Assembly (NCBI RefSeq): GCF_004803895.1
Contig: NZ_CP021978.1
Span: forward strand, 6,076,001-6,140,000
DNA: 64,000 nt
Direction: 5' to 3'
Origin: Streptomyces hawaiiensis
Lineage (GTDB): Bacteria; Actinomycetota; Actinomycetes; Streptomycetales; Streptomycetaceae
Under the pieces are notes generated by a model. The model ran no database searches. It saw only the letters and a program-made list of their open reading frames with translations, and had not been told where the DNA came from. The translations under genes were made by a program, and so were the position numbers. Positions 51,717 through 60,536 of this stretch are shown in pieces (the first letter of the stretch is position 1; each line of letters opens with the position of its first letter).

Positions 51717-53306
51717 GTGAGCTCGAAACCCGTCGTACTCATCGCTGAAGAACTGTCGCCCGCCACCGTCGACGCGCTGGGCCCGGACTTCGAGATCCGG
51801 CACTGCAACGGCGCGGACCGAGCCGAGCTGCTCCCGGCCATCGCCGACGTGGACGCGATCCTGGTCCGCTCGGCCACCAAGGTCGACGCCGAGGCGATCG
51901 CCGCCGCGAAGAAGCTGAAGGTCGTCGCACGAGCCGGCGTCGGCCTGGACAACGTGGACGTCTCCGCCGCCACCAAGGCCGGCGTGATGGTCGTCAACGC
52001 CCCCACCTCGAACATCGTGACCGCCGCCGAGCTGGCCTGCGGTCTGCTGGTCGCCACGGCCCGCAACATCCCGCAGGCCAATGCAGCGCTGAAGAACGGC
52101 GAGTGGAAGCGCAGCAAGTACACCGGCGTCGAGCTGGCCGAGAAGACCCTCGGTGTCGTGGGCCTCGGCCGCATCGGCGCGCTCGTCGCGCAGCGCATGT
52201 CGGCCTTCGGCATGAAGGTCGTCGCCTACGACCCCTACGTGCAGCCGGCGCGCGCCGCCCAGATGGGCGTCAAGGTGCTGTCGCTGGACGAGCTGCTCGA
52301 GGTCTCCGACTTCATCACCGTCCACCTCCCCAAGACCCCCGAGACCCTCGGTCTGATCGGCGACGAGGCGCTGCGCAAGGTCAAGCCGAGCGTGCGCATC
52401 GTCAACGCCGCGCGTGGCGGGATCGTCGACGAGGAGGCGCTGTACTCCGCCCTCAAGGAGGGCCGGGTCGCCGGTGCCGGTCTTGACGTGTACGCGAAGG
52501 AGCCCTGCACGGACTCCCCGCTGTTCGAGTTCGACCAGGTCGTGGCCACCCCGCACCTCGGCGCTTCCACCGACGAGGCGCAGGAGAAGGCCGGTATCGC
52601 CGTCGCCCGCTCGGTGCGCCTCGCCCTCGCCGGTGAGCTCGTGCCGGACGCGGTGAACGTGCAGGGCGGCGTCATCGCCGAGGACGTCAAGCCGGGTCTG
52701 CCGCTCGCCGAGCGGCTGGGCCGGATCTTCACCGCGCTCGCCGGTGAGGTCGCGGTCCGCCTCGATGTCGAGGTCTACGGCGAGATCACCCAGCACGACG
52801 TGAAGGTGCTGGAGCTGTCCGCGCTCAAGGGTGTCTTCGAGGACGTCGTCGACGAGACGGTGTCGTACGTCAACGCCCCGCTGTTCGCGCAGGAGCGCGG
52901 TGTCGAGGTGCGCCTCACCACCAGCTCCGAGGCGACCGAGCACCGCAACGTCGTCACGGTGCGCGGCACCCTCGCCGACGGCGAGGAGGTGTCGGTGTCC
53001 GGCACGCTGGCCGGCCCCAAGCACCTCCAGAAGATCGTCGCCGTCGGGGAGTTCGACGTCGACCTCGCGCTCGCCGATCACATGATCGTGCTCAAGTACG
53101 AGGACCGCCCCGGTGTCGTCGGCACGGTGGGCCGCATCCTCGGTGAGGCCGGCCTCAACATCGCCGGCATGCAGGTGTCGCGGGCGGCGGCCGGCGGCGA
53201 GGCGCTGGCGGTGCTGACCGTGGACGACACGGTGACGGCCGGTGTGCTGGCCGAGGTCGCGGCGGAGATCGGCGCCACGTCCGCTCGTTCGGTGAACCTG
53301 GCCTGA
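51717..53306 (+). CDS. serA: D-3-phosphoglycerate dehydrogenase
   Basis: A 529-residue enzyme oxidising 3-phosphoglycerate to phosphohydroxypyruvate, first step to serine. The NAD motif is VVGLGRIGALVAQR, and catalytic Arg, Glu and His lie in NAARGGIVD, YAKEPC and ATPHLGAST. The C-terminus has an allosteric substrate-binding domain (about residues 315-450) and an ACT domain (about 455-529, VLKYEDRPGVVGTVGRIL), as in the longer type I SerA of actinobacteria. TGAGGACTCAC lies before the GTG at 51717. It has a ~110-base untranslated leader with TAGACT at 51591-51596 as a possible -10. Confidence 0.97.
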   Translation: MSSKPVVLIAEELSPATVDALGPDFEIRHCNGADRAELLPAIADVDAILVRSATKVDAEAIAAAKKLKVVARAGVGLDNVDVSAATKAGVMVVNAPTSNIVTAAELACGLLVATARNIPQANAALKNGEWKRSKYTGVELAEKTLGVVGLGRIGALVAQRMSAFGMKVVAYDPYVQPARAAQMGVKVLSLDELLEVSDFITVHLPKTPETLGLIGDEALRKVKPSVRIVNAARGGIVDEEALYSALKEGRVAGAGLDVYAKEPCTDSPLFEFDQVVATPHLGASTDEAQEKAGIAVARSVRLALAGELVPDAVNVQGGVIAEDVKPGLPLAERLGRIFTALAGEVAVRLDVEVYGEITQHDVKVLELSALKGVFEDVVDETVSYVNAPLFAQERGVEVRLTTSSEATEHRNVVTVRGTLADGEEVSVSGTLAGPKHLQKIVAVGEFDVDLALADHMIVLKYEDRPGVVGTVGRILGEAGLNIAGMQVSRAAAGGEALAVLTVDDTVTAGVLAEVAAEIGATSARSVNLA

Positions 53307-53310
53307 CCTT

Positions 53311-53332
53311 CCCGGGGGCTGTCGCCCCCGGG
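53311..53332. terminator. 9-bp terminator between serA and MFS gene
   Basis: CCCGGGGGC / GCCCCCGGG with a four-base loop lies four bases after the serA stop. It is convergent with the MFS gene end and may serve both. Confidence 0.7.
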
Positions 53333-53360
53333 CCCCCGTTCGCCCTGAACGGACTCGTCC

Positions 53361-54914
53361 TCACACGCCGGACGGGCTGAGATTCTTCGGCTCGTCCGGC
53401 GTTTCGTATGCGTGCTCCCGCACCTCGACCCGGCGCAGCGTGATCGCCGCCAGCACCGCCGCGCCCAGCAGCAGGGCCGCGCCCGCGAGCGCCGCCCCGT
53501 TCATCCCGCTGGTGAAGGCCTCCCGGGCCGTCGTCGCCAGGGCGTCCCCCGTACGCCCCGGCAGTTGCTCGGCCACGGCCAGCGCGCCGCCCAGCGTCTC
53601 GTGGGCGGGGGCCGGGGCGGAGCCGGGGATCTCGCGGCGGTAGACGGCCGTACCGATCGAGCCCAGGACCGCCATGCCCAGGGCGCCGCCGAACTCCGCG
53701 CCGGTCTCCATCAGGGAGGAGGCGGTGGCCGCCCGTTCCACCGGGGCCGCGCCCATCGCCAGGTCCATGACCTGGGTCGTCACCATCACGATGCCGAAGG
53801 CCAGGACACCGCACGCGCTCAGCACGAGCCACATCGAGTCCGGGCCGGCGAGGGCCAGCAGCCCGTAACCGCTCGCGGAGATGACGAAGCCCGCCGTGAC
53901 GACCGTCGTGCGGGACAGGCCCTTCTGGACCAGCACGGCAGCCATCGGAGCCGCCAGGCCGATCGGCACCGACGGGAGCAGCGACCACAGCGAGGCCTCC
54001 AGCGCGCTCTTGCCCAGCACCGACTGGATGTACTGGGTGGTGAAGAACGCCGAGCCCATCATCGCGAACAGGGAGAGCAGGTTGAGCGCGACGCCGGGCC
54101 CGAAGCCGCGGACGCGGAACAGCGCGGGCGGGATCATGGGTGAGGCCGACGTGCGCTGGCGGTGGACGAAGAGGGCCGCGAAGAGCAAACCGACGGTGAT
54201 CGAGACGACGTACCGGACGTTCCAGCCCTCCGTCGTGATCTCCTTCAGGCCGTGGATCACCGGGAGCACCGCCGCCATCGACAGCGGCACGCTCAGCCAG
54301 TCGAAGCGGCCGGGGGAGGGGTCCCTCGACTCGGGGAGCAGGATCGGGCCGAGGACCAGCAGCAGGGCCATCGCGGGCAGGTTGACCAGGAAGACCGAGC
54401 CCCACCAGAAGTGCTCGACGAGCAGTCCGCTCATCACCGAGCCGAGCGCGACGCCGCCGGTCATCACGCCGGACCACAGGGCGATCGCCTTCGCGCGCTG
54501 CGCGGGGTCGGTGAACATCGTGCGGACCAGCGCCAGGGTCGACGGCATCAGGGTCGCGCCGCCGATGCCCAGCAGCGCGCGGGCCGCGATCAGGGCCTCA
54601 GGGTTGTGGGCGTACGCCGCGGCCAGCGAGGCGGCTCCGAAGGCGGCGGCGCCGATCAGCAGCAGCTTGCGGCGGCCGATGCGGTCGCCCAGCGCGCCCA
54701 TCGTCATCAGCAGTCCGGCCAGGACGAAGGCGTAGATGTCGAAGATCCACAGCTGCTGGGTGCCGGTGGGTTCCAGATCGGCGCTGATCTGAGGGACCGC
54801 GAAGTAGAGCACCGACACGTCCATCGAGACGAGCAGCAGCGGAAGCATCAGCACGCTCAGGGCTGTCCATTCGCGGCGGCCGGCGAGGGCGTGCGGGTGG
54901 GGTTCGGTCGTCAT
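53361..54914 (-). CDS. MFS drug-efflux transporter (DHA2, 14-helix)
   Basis: A 517-residue proton-driven exporter with 14 helices. Motif A is GALGDRIGRRKLLL (about residues 73-86), helix 5 motif C is SGVMTGGVALGSVMSG, and the DHA2 pattern DVSVLYFAVPQI near the N-terminus is typical of multidrug transporters such as the EmrB/QacA group. The ATG at 54914 faces the divergent TetR gene. The large operator between them suggests efflux induced by its ligand. The C-terminal five residues derive from a dispersed repeat. The substrate is unknown. Confidence 0.93.
   Translation of the reverse strand: MTTEPHPHALAGRREWTALSVLMLPLLLVSMDVSVLYFAVPQISADLEPTGTQQLWIFDIYAFVLAGLLMTMGALGDRIGRRKLLLIGAAAFGAASLAAAYAHNPEALIAARALLGIGGATLMPSTLALVRTMFTDPAQRAKAIALWSGVMTGGVALGSVMSGLLVEHFWWGSVFLVNLPAMALLLVLGPILLPESRDPSPGRFDWLSVPLSMAAVLPVIHGLKEITTEGWNVRYVVSITVGLLFAALFVHRQRTSASPMIPPALFRVRGFGPGVALNLLSLFAMMGSAFFTTQYIQSVLGKSALEASLWSLLPSVPIGLAAPMAAVLVQKGLSRTTVVTAGFVISASGYGLLALAGPDSMWLVLSACGVLAFGIVMVTTQVMDLAMGAAPVERAATASSLMETGAEFGGALGMAVLGSIGTAVYRREIPGSAPAPAHETLGGALAVAEQLPGRTGDALATTAREAFTSGMNGAALAGAALLLGAAVLAAITLRRVEVREHAYETPDEPKNLSPSGV
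53365..53402. repeat. dispersed inverted repeat across the MFS 3' end
   Basis: ACGCCGGACG and CGTCCGGCGT pair over ten bases around an 18-base centre. The left arm and GGCTGAG form, from memory, a very common Streptomyces 3'-end repeat (GCCGGACGGGCTGA). Because the gene runs on the minus strand, the repeat encodes the last residues of the MFS protein (SPSGV). Confidence 0.55.
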
Positions 54915-54926
54915 GGGCAGGACTGT

Positions 54927-54973
54927 ACGAGCGTCTTAAACGCTTGTCTAGTACGTGTGTTTAATACGCTCGT
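54927..54973. promoter_or_regulatory. 47-bp TetR operator between MFS and TetR genes
   Basis: The arms ACGAGCGTCTTAAAC and GTTTAATACGCTCGT match at 14 of 15 positions around a 17-base centre. It fills the 85-base divergent promoter gap. This is the longest near-perfect dyad in the window and fits binding by two TetR dimers. Confidence 0.75.
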
Positions 54974-54999
54974 CTGGGTGCCGGATAGGGTGACATGCC

Positions 55000-55578
55000 A
55001 TGGGACACCGTGAGGATCTGCTGGAAGGCGCCAAGCGCTGCCTGCTGGCGAAGGGCTTCCTGCGCACGACCGCGCGCGACATCGTCAAGGAGTCGGGGAC
55101 CAACCTGGCGTCGATCGGCTACCACTACGGCTCGAAGGACGCGCTGCTGGCGCAGGCGTACGTCGAGATGGTGGAGGGGATGTCCGACGCGTTCGAGGGC
55201 GGCGGCGAGCTGGGGGGCGAGCCGGGTTCGTTGGAGCGGTTCACCGAGGTGTGGGCGAACATCATCGGGACCATGCGCGACCCAGGGTCCATGTGGCGGC
55301 TCAGCACGGAGATCGTCGCCATGGGGGACCAGCTGCCGGAGGTGCGGGAGCATCTCGCCCGGGCCCAGCGGGAGGGGGCGCGCGGCATCGTCACGCTCTT
55401 CCACGGAGGGCGCGAGGAGGACGTCCCCGAGGAGCGGGTGGACACCCTCGGGTACTTCTACCTGACCCTGATGATGGGGCTCATGGCGCAGTGGACGTTC
55501 GACCCCGAGAGGGCGCCGGAGGCGGGTCAGCTGGCGGCGGGGCTCCGCCAGGTGATCGAGGGCGTCAAGGAGACGTGA
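55000..55578 (+). CDS. TetR-family repressor of MFS exporter
   Basis: A 192-residue repressor. The HTH is residues 6-50 with LLEGAKRCLLAKGFLRTTARD and the recognition helix in LASIGYHYGSKDALL. The C-terminal helical domain has LTLMMGLMAQW. It is divergent from the MFS exporter and shares its operator. Its last 14 bases overlap the convergent ABC ATPase gene. Confidence 0.93.
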   Translation: MGHREDLLEGAKRCLLAKGFLRTTARDIVKESGTNLASIGYHYGSKDALLAQAYVEMVEGMSDAFEGGGELGGEPGSLERFTEVWANIIGTMRDPGSMWRLSTEIVAMGDQLPEVREHLARAQREGARGIVTLFHGGREEDVPEERVDTLGYFYLTLMMGLMAQWTFDPERAPEAGQLAAGLRQVIEGVKET

Positions 55579-56248
55579 CGCGCCCCTCGCGCATCTCGAT
55601 CACCCGGTCCGCGAAGTGCCGTACGACCGCCCGGTCGTGGCAGATGAACAGGTAGCCCAGGCCCAGGTCGTCCTGGAGGTCGGCGAGCAGATTGAGCACG
55701 CCCGCCCGCACCGACGGGTCCAGTGACGACACCGGTTCGTCCAGGACCAGCAGGCGAGGATCGGAGGCCAGGGCGCGGGCGATGCCGGCGCGCTGGCACT
55801 GGCCGCCGGAGAGTTCGTGCGGCCGGCGGTCGCCGTACGCGGGGTCGAGGCCGACGCGGTCGAGGAGTCCGGCGACGCGGTCGGGGCCGTCGGTGGGATG
55901 CCAGCGGCCCTGGACCTTCAGTGGTTCGGCGATGGCGTCCCGGATGCGGTGGCGGGGGCTGAGCGTGCCGTACGGATCCTGGAAGACGGGCTGCATGCGG
56001 GGGCGCAGGGAGCGCAGTTCGCGTTCCGGGAGGGACGTCAGCTCCCTGCCTTCGAAGCGCACGCGTCCGGCGTCCGGGCGGCGCAGCTGGAGTACCGCCA
56101 GGGCGGTGGACGACTTGCCGCAGCCGGACGGGCCGTTCAGGGCGAGCGTCTCGCCGGCGGCCAGGGAGAAGGAGGCGCCGTCCACGGCGGTGACCGGGCC
56201 GTAGCGGACGACCAGGTCGCGGACATCGAGCAGGGGATCGTCGCTCAT
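55565..56248 (-). CDS. peptide/nickel-type ABC ATPase, DppF-like (last gene)
   Basis: A 227-residue ATPase, short for the family since it lacks the oligopeptide C-terminal extension. Walker A is GPSGCGKSSTA (about residues 38-48), the signature is LSGGQCQRAGIAR and Walker B is RLLVLDEPVSSLD. The Q-loop is VFQDPYGTL. Its ATG overlaps the stop of the other ATPase gene (ATGA) and it is last in a four-gene operon (binding protein, fused permease, ATPase, ATPase). Confidence 0.9.
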   Translation of the reverse strand: MSDDPLLDVRDLVVRYGPVTAVDGASFSLAAGETLALNGPSGCGKSSTALAVLQLRRPDAGRVRFEGRELTSLPERELRSLRPRMQPVFQDPYGTLSPRHRIRDAIAEPLKVQGRWHPTDGPDRVAGLLDRVGLDPAYGDRRPHELSGGQCQRAGIARALASDPRLLVLDEPVSSLDPSVRAGVLNLLADLQDDLGLGYLFICHDRAVVRHFADRVIEMREGRVTSP

Positions 56249-57213
56249 GCGGACTGCCGCTCCTCGAGGAACAGGTCGGTGGCCGGGTGGGGGAGATCCT
56301 CCGGGCGGTGGCAGGCGAGCAGGCGGCCGGCCACCTGCCGGGGCTCCGGTTCCGCCGTGTGGCAGGGGCCCGCCGCGAGCGGGCAGCGTGGGGCGAAGGC
56401 GCAGCCCGGCGGGAGCGCGCCCGGGGCGGGTGGGGTGCCGTGCAGGGCGGGGAGGCGGCGACCCGGGGCCGCGTGGTGCGGGAGGGAGGCGAGCAGGCCG
56501 GCCGTGTAGGGGGCGCGGGGACGGGTCAGCACCTCGCCCGCCGCACCGAGTTCGGTGAGGCGACCGGCGTACAGGACCAGCACGCGGTCCGCGTGGCCCT
56601 GTACGGCGTCCATGTCGTGCGTGACCAGGACGAGCGCGGCGCCGACGGCCTCCCGCTGCTCGGCGAGCAGCCGCAGCACCTGGTCGCGGCGCTCCTCGTC
56701 GAGGGCGGTGGTGGGCTCGTCGGCGACCACGATGTCCGGCTCGTTGACCGTGGCCATGGCGATCACCGCGCGCTGGCGCATACCGCCGGAGTACTCGTGC
56801 GGGTAGGCCCGCGCCCTGCGCGCCGCGTCCGGGATGCCGACGCGGTCGAGCGCCGCGACCGCCCGGGCCCGGGCCTCCTTGCGGGAGACGCCGGCCACCG
56901 ACCGTACGGCGGCCGCGAGTTGGTCGCCGACCCGGTGCACGGGCGACAACGCGGACAGGGCGTCCTGCGGGACCAGGGAGACGCGCCGGCCGCGCTGGGC
57001 CGAGAGGTCCGGGCTGATCGTCCCGCTCGTGGCCGCGGCGCGCGGCAGCATGCCGAGGAGCGCACGGGCCGTGAGGGACTTGCCCGCTCCCGACTCGCCG
57101 ACGATCGCCAGCACTTCGCGCGGTCGTACGTCGAAGGACAGGCCGCGCACCACCTCGACCCCGTCGAAGGAGATCCGCAGTTCGCGCACCGACAGCAGTG
57201 GCTCAGACTCCAA
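56245..57213 (-). CDS. peptide/nickel-type ABC ATPase, DppD-like
   Basis: A 322-residue ATPase. Walker A is GESGAGKSLTA, the signature is YSGGMRQRAVIAM, Walker B is DIVVADEPTTALD. The Cys-rich C-terminal end (PPGCAFAPRCPLAAG and LACHRPED) is the family's usual feature. The start is a TTG at 57213: AAGGAGG lies six bases upstream, and the site overlaps the end of the permease gene by 11 bases. It pairs with the following ATPase to drive the importer. Confidence 0.92.
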   Translation of the reverse strand: MESEPLLSVRELRISFDGVEVVRGLSFDVRPREVLAIVGESGAGKSLTARALLGMLPRAAATSGTISPDLSAQRGRRVSLVPQDALSALSPVHRVGDQLAAAVRSVAGVSRKEARARAVAALDRVGIPDAARRARAYPHEYSGGMRQRAVIAMATVNEPDIVVADEPTTALDEERRDQVLRLLAEQREAVGAALVLVTHDMDAVQGHADRVLVLYAGRLTELGAAGEVLTRPRAPYTAGLLASLPHHAAPGRRLPALHGTPPAPGALPPGCAFAPRCPLAAGPCHTAEPEPRQVAGRLLACHRPEDLPHPATDLFLEERQSA

Positions 57214-58966
57214 CGGGGGCCTCCTTCTTGACCGGAGCGGGGGTGACGCGCCGTATCCTCCGGCCCTGCGTCAGCGCCGCCCCCGACACCGCGAGGCCGG
57301 CGAGCAGGGCCAGGGCCACCGCCGGGGCGAGGGCCGCCCACGGGGCGCGTTCCACGTAGGCGCGGGACTCGTCGAGCAGCAGGCCCCACTCGGGTGCGGG
57401 CGGCTGGGCGCCCAGTCCCAGGAAGCCCAGTGAGGCCAGGGCCAGGGCGATGCCCGGCAGGCGCAGCAGGGCGTGGCGGGCGACCGGGGCGGCCACGGAC
57501 GGCAGGACGTGCCGGGTGAGGATCCAGAACGGGCTCGCTCCGATGGCCCGTTGAGCGGTCAGGAACGCCGACGCCCGTACCTCCTGCACCAGCGCCGCCG
57601 CGTGCGCGGACAGGGCCGGCCAGGAGATCAGCGCGACCGCGAGGGCGGCGCCGCCGGTGCCGGGACCGGCGGCTGCCGCCACCAGGATGCCGACGATCAC
57701 CGGGGGCAGGGCGTTGGCGATGTCCGCCGCGCCCTCCGCGATCCGGGGCAGGAAACCGAGGGCGAGCGCGACCAGCAGGCTCAGCAGGCAGACGGCCGCC
57801 GCCGTGCCGACCGTGGAGGCGGCGCCGTGGCCCAGCCGGGCGAGCACGTCACGGCCGAGGCCGTCGGTGCCGAGCGGGTGGGTCCAGGAGGGCGCGGCCA
57901 GCCGGGCCGTGGTGTTCACGGCGTAGGGGTCGCGCAGCAGGCCCCAGCCGATGGTCACGGCGAGGACGGTGAACAGCGACAACGGGATCGCGGGATGTGC
58001 GCGCACCGGCCGCGCCGGAGGCAGCGCCAGCGAGGCGTCCCGCAGGGCCGGGCCCAGCAGCCGTCGTCGGGCGAATGCCGCCAGCGCGCCCGTGACCAGG
58101 CCGAGCGCGAGCAGCGCGAGCACCGAGCCCTGGAGCAGCGGCAGATCCTGCGACTTGGCCGCACCGAGCGCGCTGCGGCCGATGCCCGGCACGGCGAAGA
58201 CCGTCTCCACGGCGACCGCGCCGCCGGTGAACCCCACGGCGACCATGCCGAACTGCGGGACCAGGGGCGGCAGGACACGGCGCAGCGCGGCGCCCGCGAT
58301 CCGCGCCCGGCTCACCCCCGCGCCCCGCCACAGCTCCACCCACCGCTCGTCGAGTACGGCGGGCAGGGCGTCCGCGACCAGACGGCCGAGCAGCCCGCCG
58401 CCGGGGACGCCGAGGGCCACGGCCGGCAGGACCATGTTCTCCGGTCCCACCCAGCCCGACGTCGGCAGCCATCCCAGCCACACCCCGAACACCAGCAGCG
58501 CGACGGTGGCCAGCAGGAACTCGGGTACGGCGGCCAGCATCGCGGCCCACGCCCCGGCCGAGGCCCGGCCCCGCACCAGCACCGGCGCGACCAGCGCGCA
58601 CGCCAGCAGCAGCGCCACGGCGAGCGAGGCGCCCATCAGCACCAGCGACACCTGGAGTCCGGAGACCACCGAGGGCAGGACCTCGGTGCCCGACACCCAG
58701 GAGGTGCCGAGGTCGCCGTGCAGCAGGTCCGAGGCCCAGCCGCCCAGCAGGGACAGAGGGCCGGCGTCCAGGCCGAGGTCCCGCCGTACGGAGTTCAGGG
58801 CTTCCTCGGTCGGATCCTGCTCGGCGGAGCGGGCTCGCAGCACGGCCAGGGCCGGGTCCCTGCCGGAGAGCCAGGGCAGCAGCCCGACGGCGGCCAGGAC
58901 GGCGATCAGGCAGAGCAGGCGGGTCAGCGTGGCGGCACCCGCCAACCGGCGTATACGGACCTTCAC
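57203..58966 (-). CDS. fused DppB-DppC permease of peptide/nickel-type importer
   Basis: A 587-residue membrane protein that fuses two permeases. The N-terminal half (to about residue 300) has the DppB features: the DPTEEALNSVRRDLGLD region and a long loop, an EAA-like VELWRGAGVSRARIAG, and VAVETVFAVPGIG. The C-terminal half (about 330 on) has the DppC features: HPLGTDGLGRDVLARL, the EAA region FLTAQRAIGASPFWIL and the end ALASLGFLGLGAQPPAPEWG. A separate permease pair is the norm; this single gene replaces both. The start ATG overlaps the stop of the binding-protein gene (ATGA). Confidence 0.92.
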   Translation of the reverse strand: MKVRIRRLAGAATLTRLLCLIAVLAAVGLLPWLSGRDPALAVLRARSAEQDPTEEALNSVRRDLGLDAGPLSLLGGWASDLLHGDLGTSWVSGTEVLPSVVSGLQVSLVLMGASLAVALLLACALVAPVLVRGRASAGAWAAMLAAVPEFLLATVALLVFGVWLGWLPTSGWVGPENMVLPAVALGVPGGGLLGRLVADALPAVLDERWVELWRGAGVSRARIAGAALRRVLPPLVPQFGMVAVGFTGGAVAVETVFAVPGIGRSALGAAKSQDLPLLQGSVLALLALGLVTGALAAFARRRLLGPALRDASLALPPARPVRAHPAIPLSLFTVLAVTIGWGLLRDPYAVNTTARLAAPSWTHPLGTDGLGRDVLARLGHGAASTVGTAAAVCLLSLLVALALGFLPRIAEGAADIANALPPVIVGILVAAAAGPGTGGAALAVALISWPALSAHAAALVQEVRASAFLTAQRAIGASPFWILTRHVLPSVAAPVARHALLRLPGIALALASLGFLGLGAQPPAPEWGLLLDESRAYVERAPWAALAPAVALALLAGLAVSGAALTQGRRIRRVTPAPVKKEAPVGV

Positions 58967-60450
58967 TTGAGGTAGGTGTCCGCCGTGACCAGCTCCCGCT
59001 CACGCGGGTCGTGGGCCGCGTCGGCCACACCGGCGGCATCGCCCTGGATCACGCGCTCGTGCAGCATGGGCACGGCGGCGTCGGTGCCGAGCACGGCGGC
59101 CTCGGCGGCGATGACCGCCTTGCGCCGGGCGTCACCGGTCGGCGTCCGGCCGGCCTTCCCCAGGGCCTTGTCCACGTCGGCGTCCGCGAGCTGGGAGATG
59201 TTGAAGGAGCCGTCGGAGGCGAAGTCGCTGTAGAGGTAGGCGGCCGGATCGCCGGAGTCGAGGACGGTGGCCCGGGAGAGGATGAACGCGTCGAACTCGC
59301 CCGCCAGCGCGTCGGACTCGATGTTGGCGTACTCGCGGACGTCGAGCTTCACCTTGAACCCGGCCTTCTGCAGCTGCTGTTGCAGCGCGGCGGCCACCTC
59401 GGGCAGCTCGGCGCGGTCGGTGAAGGTGCCGAGGGTGATCGTCTTGCCGGCCGGGTCGCCGGCCTTGGCCCGCCGCACCGGCTTCCGCAGCTCGGCCGCC
59501 CACGGCAGGGCGGGGCCGAGCAGCCCCTCGGCGACGTCGGCGCGCCCCTCGTACACGCCCTTCACGATCGACTCGGCGTCGACCGCCTCGCGGGCCGCCG
59601 CCCGCACCGCGGCGTCCTTGAAGGCGCCCTTCTCGGTGTTGAGGTACAGGGTGTTGGTGCGCGGCATGGGGACCTCGGTGATCAGGTCCTGGTCCAGCAC
59701 CGCCGCCTGCGACACCGGCACCGCCTCGACGATGTCGGCCTCGCCGCTGCGCAGGGCCGCCGCGCGGGCGGTGCCGTCGGGCACGAACCGCACGTCGATG
59801 CCCGGGGCCTTGGCCTTCTTGCCCCAGTAGCCGTCGTAGCGGTCGAGGGCGGCGGAGGAGGTGCCGTTGGCCTTCGTCAGCTCGAAGGGGCCGGTACCCG
59901 CGCCGACGGGGTTGACGGTCTTGCCCCGGTAGGCCTTGGCGGCGAGGATCGACAGCTGCGGGGAGCTGAGCCGCTGCGGGACCAGGGGGTCCTCGGTGGC
60001 GGTGGTGACGGTGACCTTGTCGCCGTCGGCCTTCGCGGTCAGGTCCACGCCGTCGAGGATGCGGGGCTTGGGGGAGGCGGCGGCGGCCCTGGTGAGGGAG
60101 TTGACGACGGCTTCGGCGGTGAGCTTCGTCCCGTCGTGGAAGGTGACTCCGTCGCGCAGGGTGAAGCTCCAGCTCGGGCCGGACTGCTTCCACTCGGTGG
60201 CCAGGGCGGGCTCGGCGTCACCGTCCGCGTCGAGCTTCACGAGGGTCTCGGCCGTGGACCAGCGCGACAGTTTGAAGGCGTCGTCAGACAGCGGGGACAG
60301 GCCGGAACGCGGGGGCTGCATCATCGCCAGACGGATGCGCTTGCCCTGGCCGGAGGCGGAGTCGCCGTCGCCGCCCGAGAAGCATCCGGTGAGCAGGGCG
60401 GAGGCCGCGGTGACGGCTATGAGGGGGACGAGACGAGCAGGGACGCGCAC
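58963..60450 (-). CDS. peptide/nickel-type ABC substrate-binding lipoprotein
   Basis: A 495-residue extracellular binding lipoprotein. The signal ends with a lipobox LLTGC at Cys23. Family-5 features are WSFTLRDGVTFHDGTKLTAEAVV and LTAKADGDKVTV. The start GTG at 60450 is chosen because GAGGTG lies just upstream and gives a typical short signal; an ATG at 60471 is an alternative. It is first in the operon. A Zur/Fur-like box lies about 57 bases upstream, so the substrate may be a metal chelate rather than a peptide. Confidence 0.9.
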   Translation of the reverse strand: MRVPARLVPLIAVTAASALLTGCFSGGDGDSASGQGKRIRLAMMQPPRSGLSPLSDDAFKLSRWSTAETLVKLDADGDAEPALATEWKQSGPSWSFTLRDGVTFHDGTKLTAEAVVNSLTRAAAASPKPRILDGVDLTAKADGDKVTVTTATEDPLVPQRLSSPQLSILAAKAYRGKTVNPVGAGTGPFELTKANGTSSAALDRYDGYWGKKAKAPGIDVRFVPDGTARAAALRSGEADIVEAVPVSQAAVLDQDLITEVPMPRTNTLYLNTEKGAFKDAAVRAAAREAVDAESIVKGVYEGRADVAEGLLGPALPWAAELRKPVRRAKAGDPAGKTITLGTFTDRAELPEVAAALQQQLQKAGFKVKLDVREYANIESDALAGEFDAFILSRATVLDSGDPAAYLYSDFASDGSFNISQLADADVDKALGKAGRTPTGDARRKAVIAAEAAVLGTDAAVPMLHERVIQGDAAGVADAAHDPRERELVTADTYLK

Positions 60451-60503
60451 GGGACACCTCGGCAAAGGCATGGTCAATGGTTGAACGCGCCACGACCGTA
60501 GCA

Positions 60504-60521
60504 TGATGACAATCGTTTTCA
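60504..60521. promoter_or_regulatory. Zur/Fur-type metal box
   Basis: On the minus strand the DNA reads TGAAAACGATTGTCATCA, with a 7-1-7 dyad (TGAAAAC and ATTGTCA with a central G). It matches the Zur-type pattern of actinobacteria (TGAAAATNATTNTCA) closely. It lies upstream of the importer operon, overlapping its likely promoter, so zinc- or iron-bound repressor would shut the operon. Zur versus Fur cannot be told apart from one site. Confidence 0.65.
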
Positions 60522-60536
60522 GAAGCGGCCCGACGG

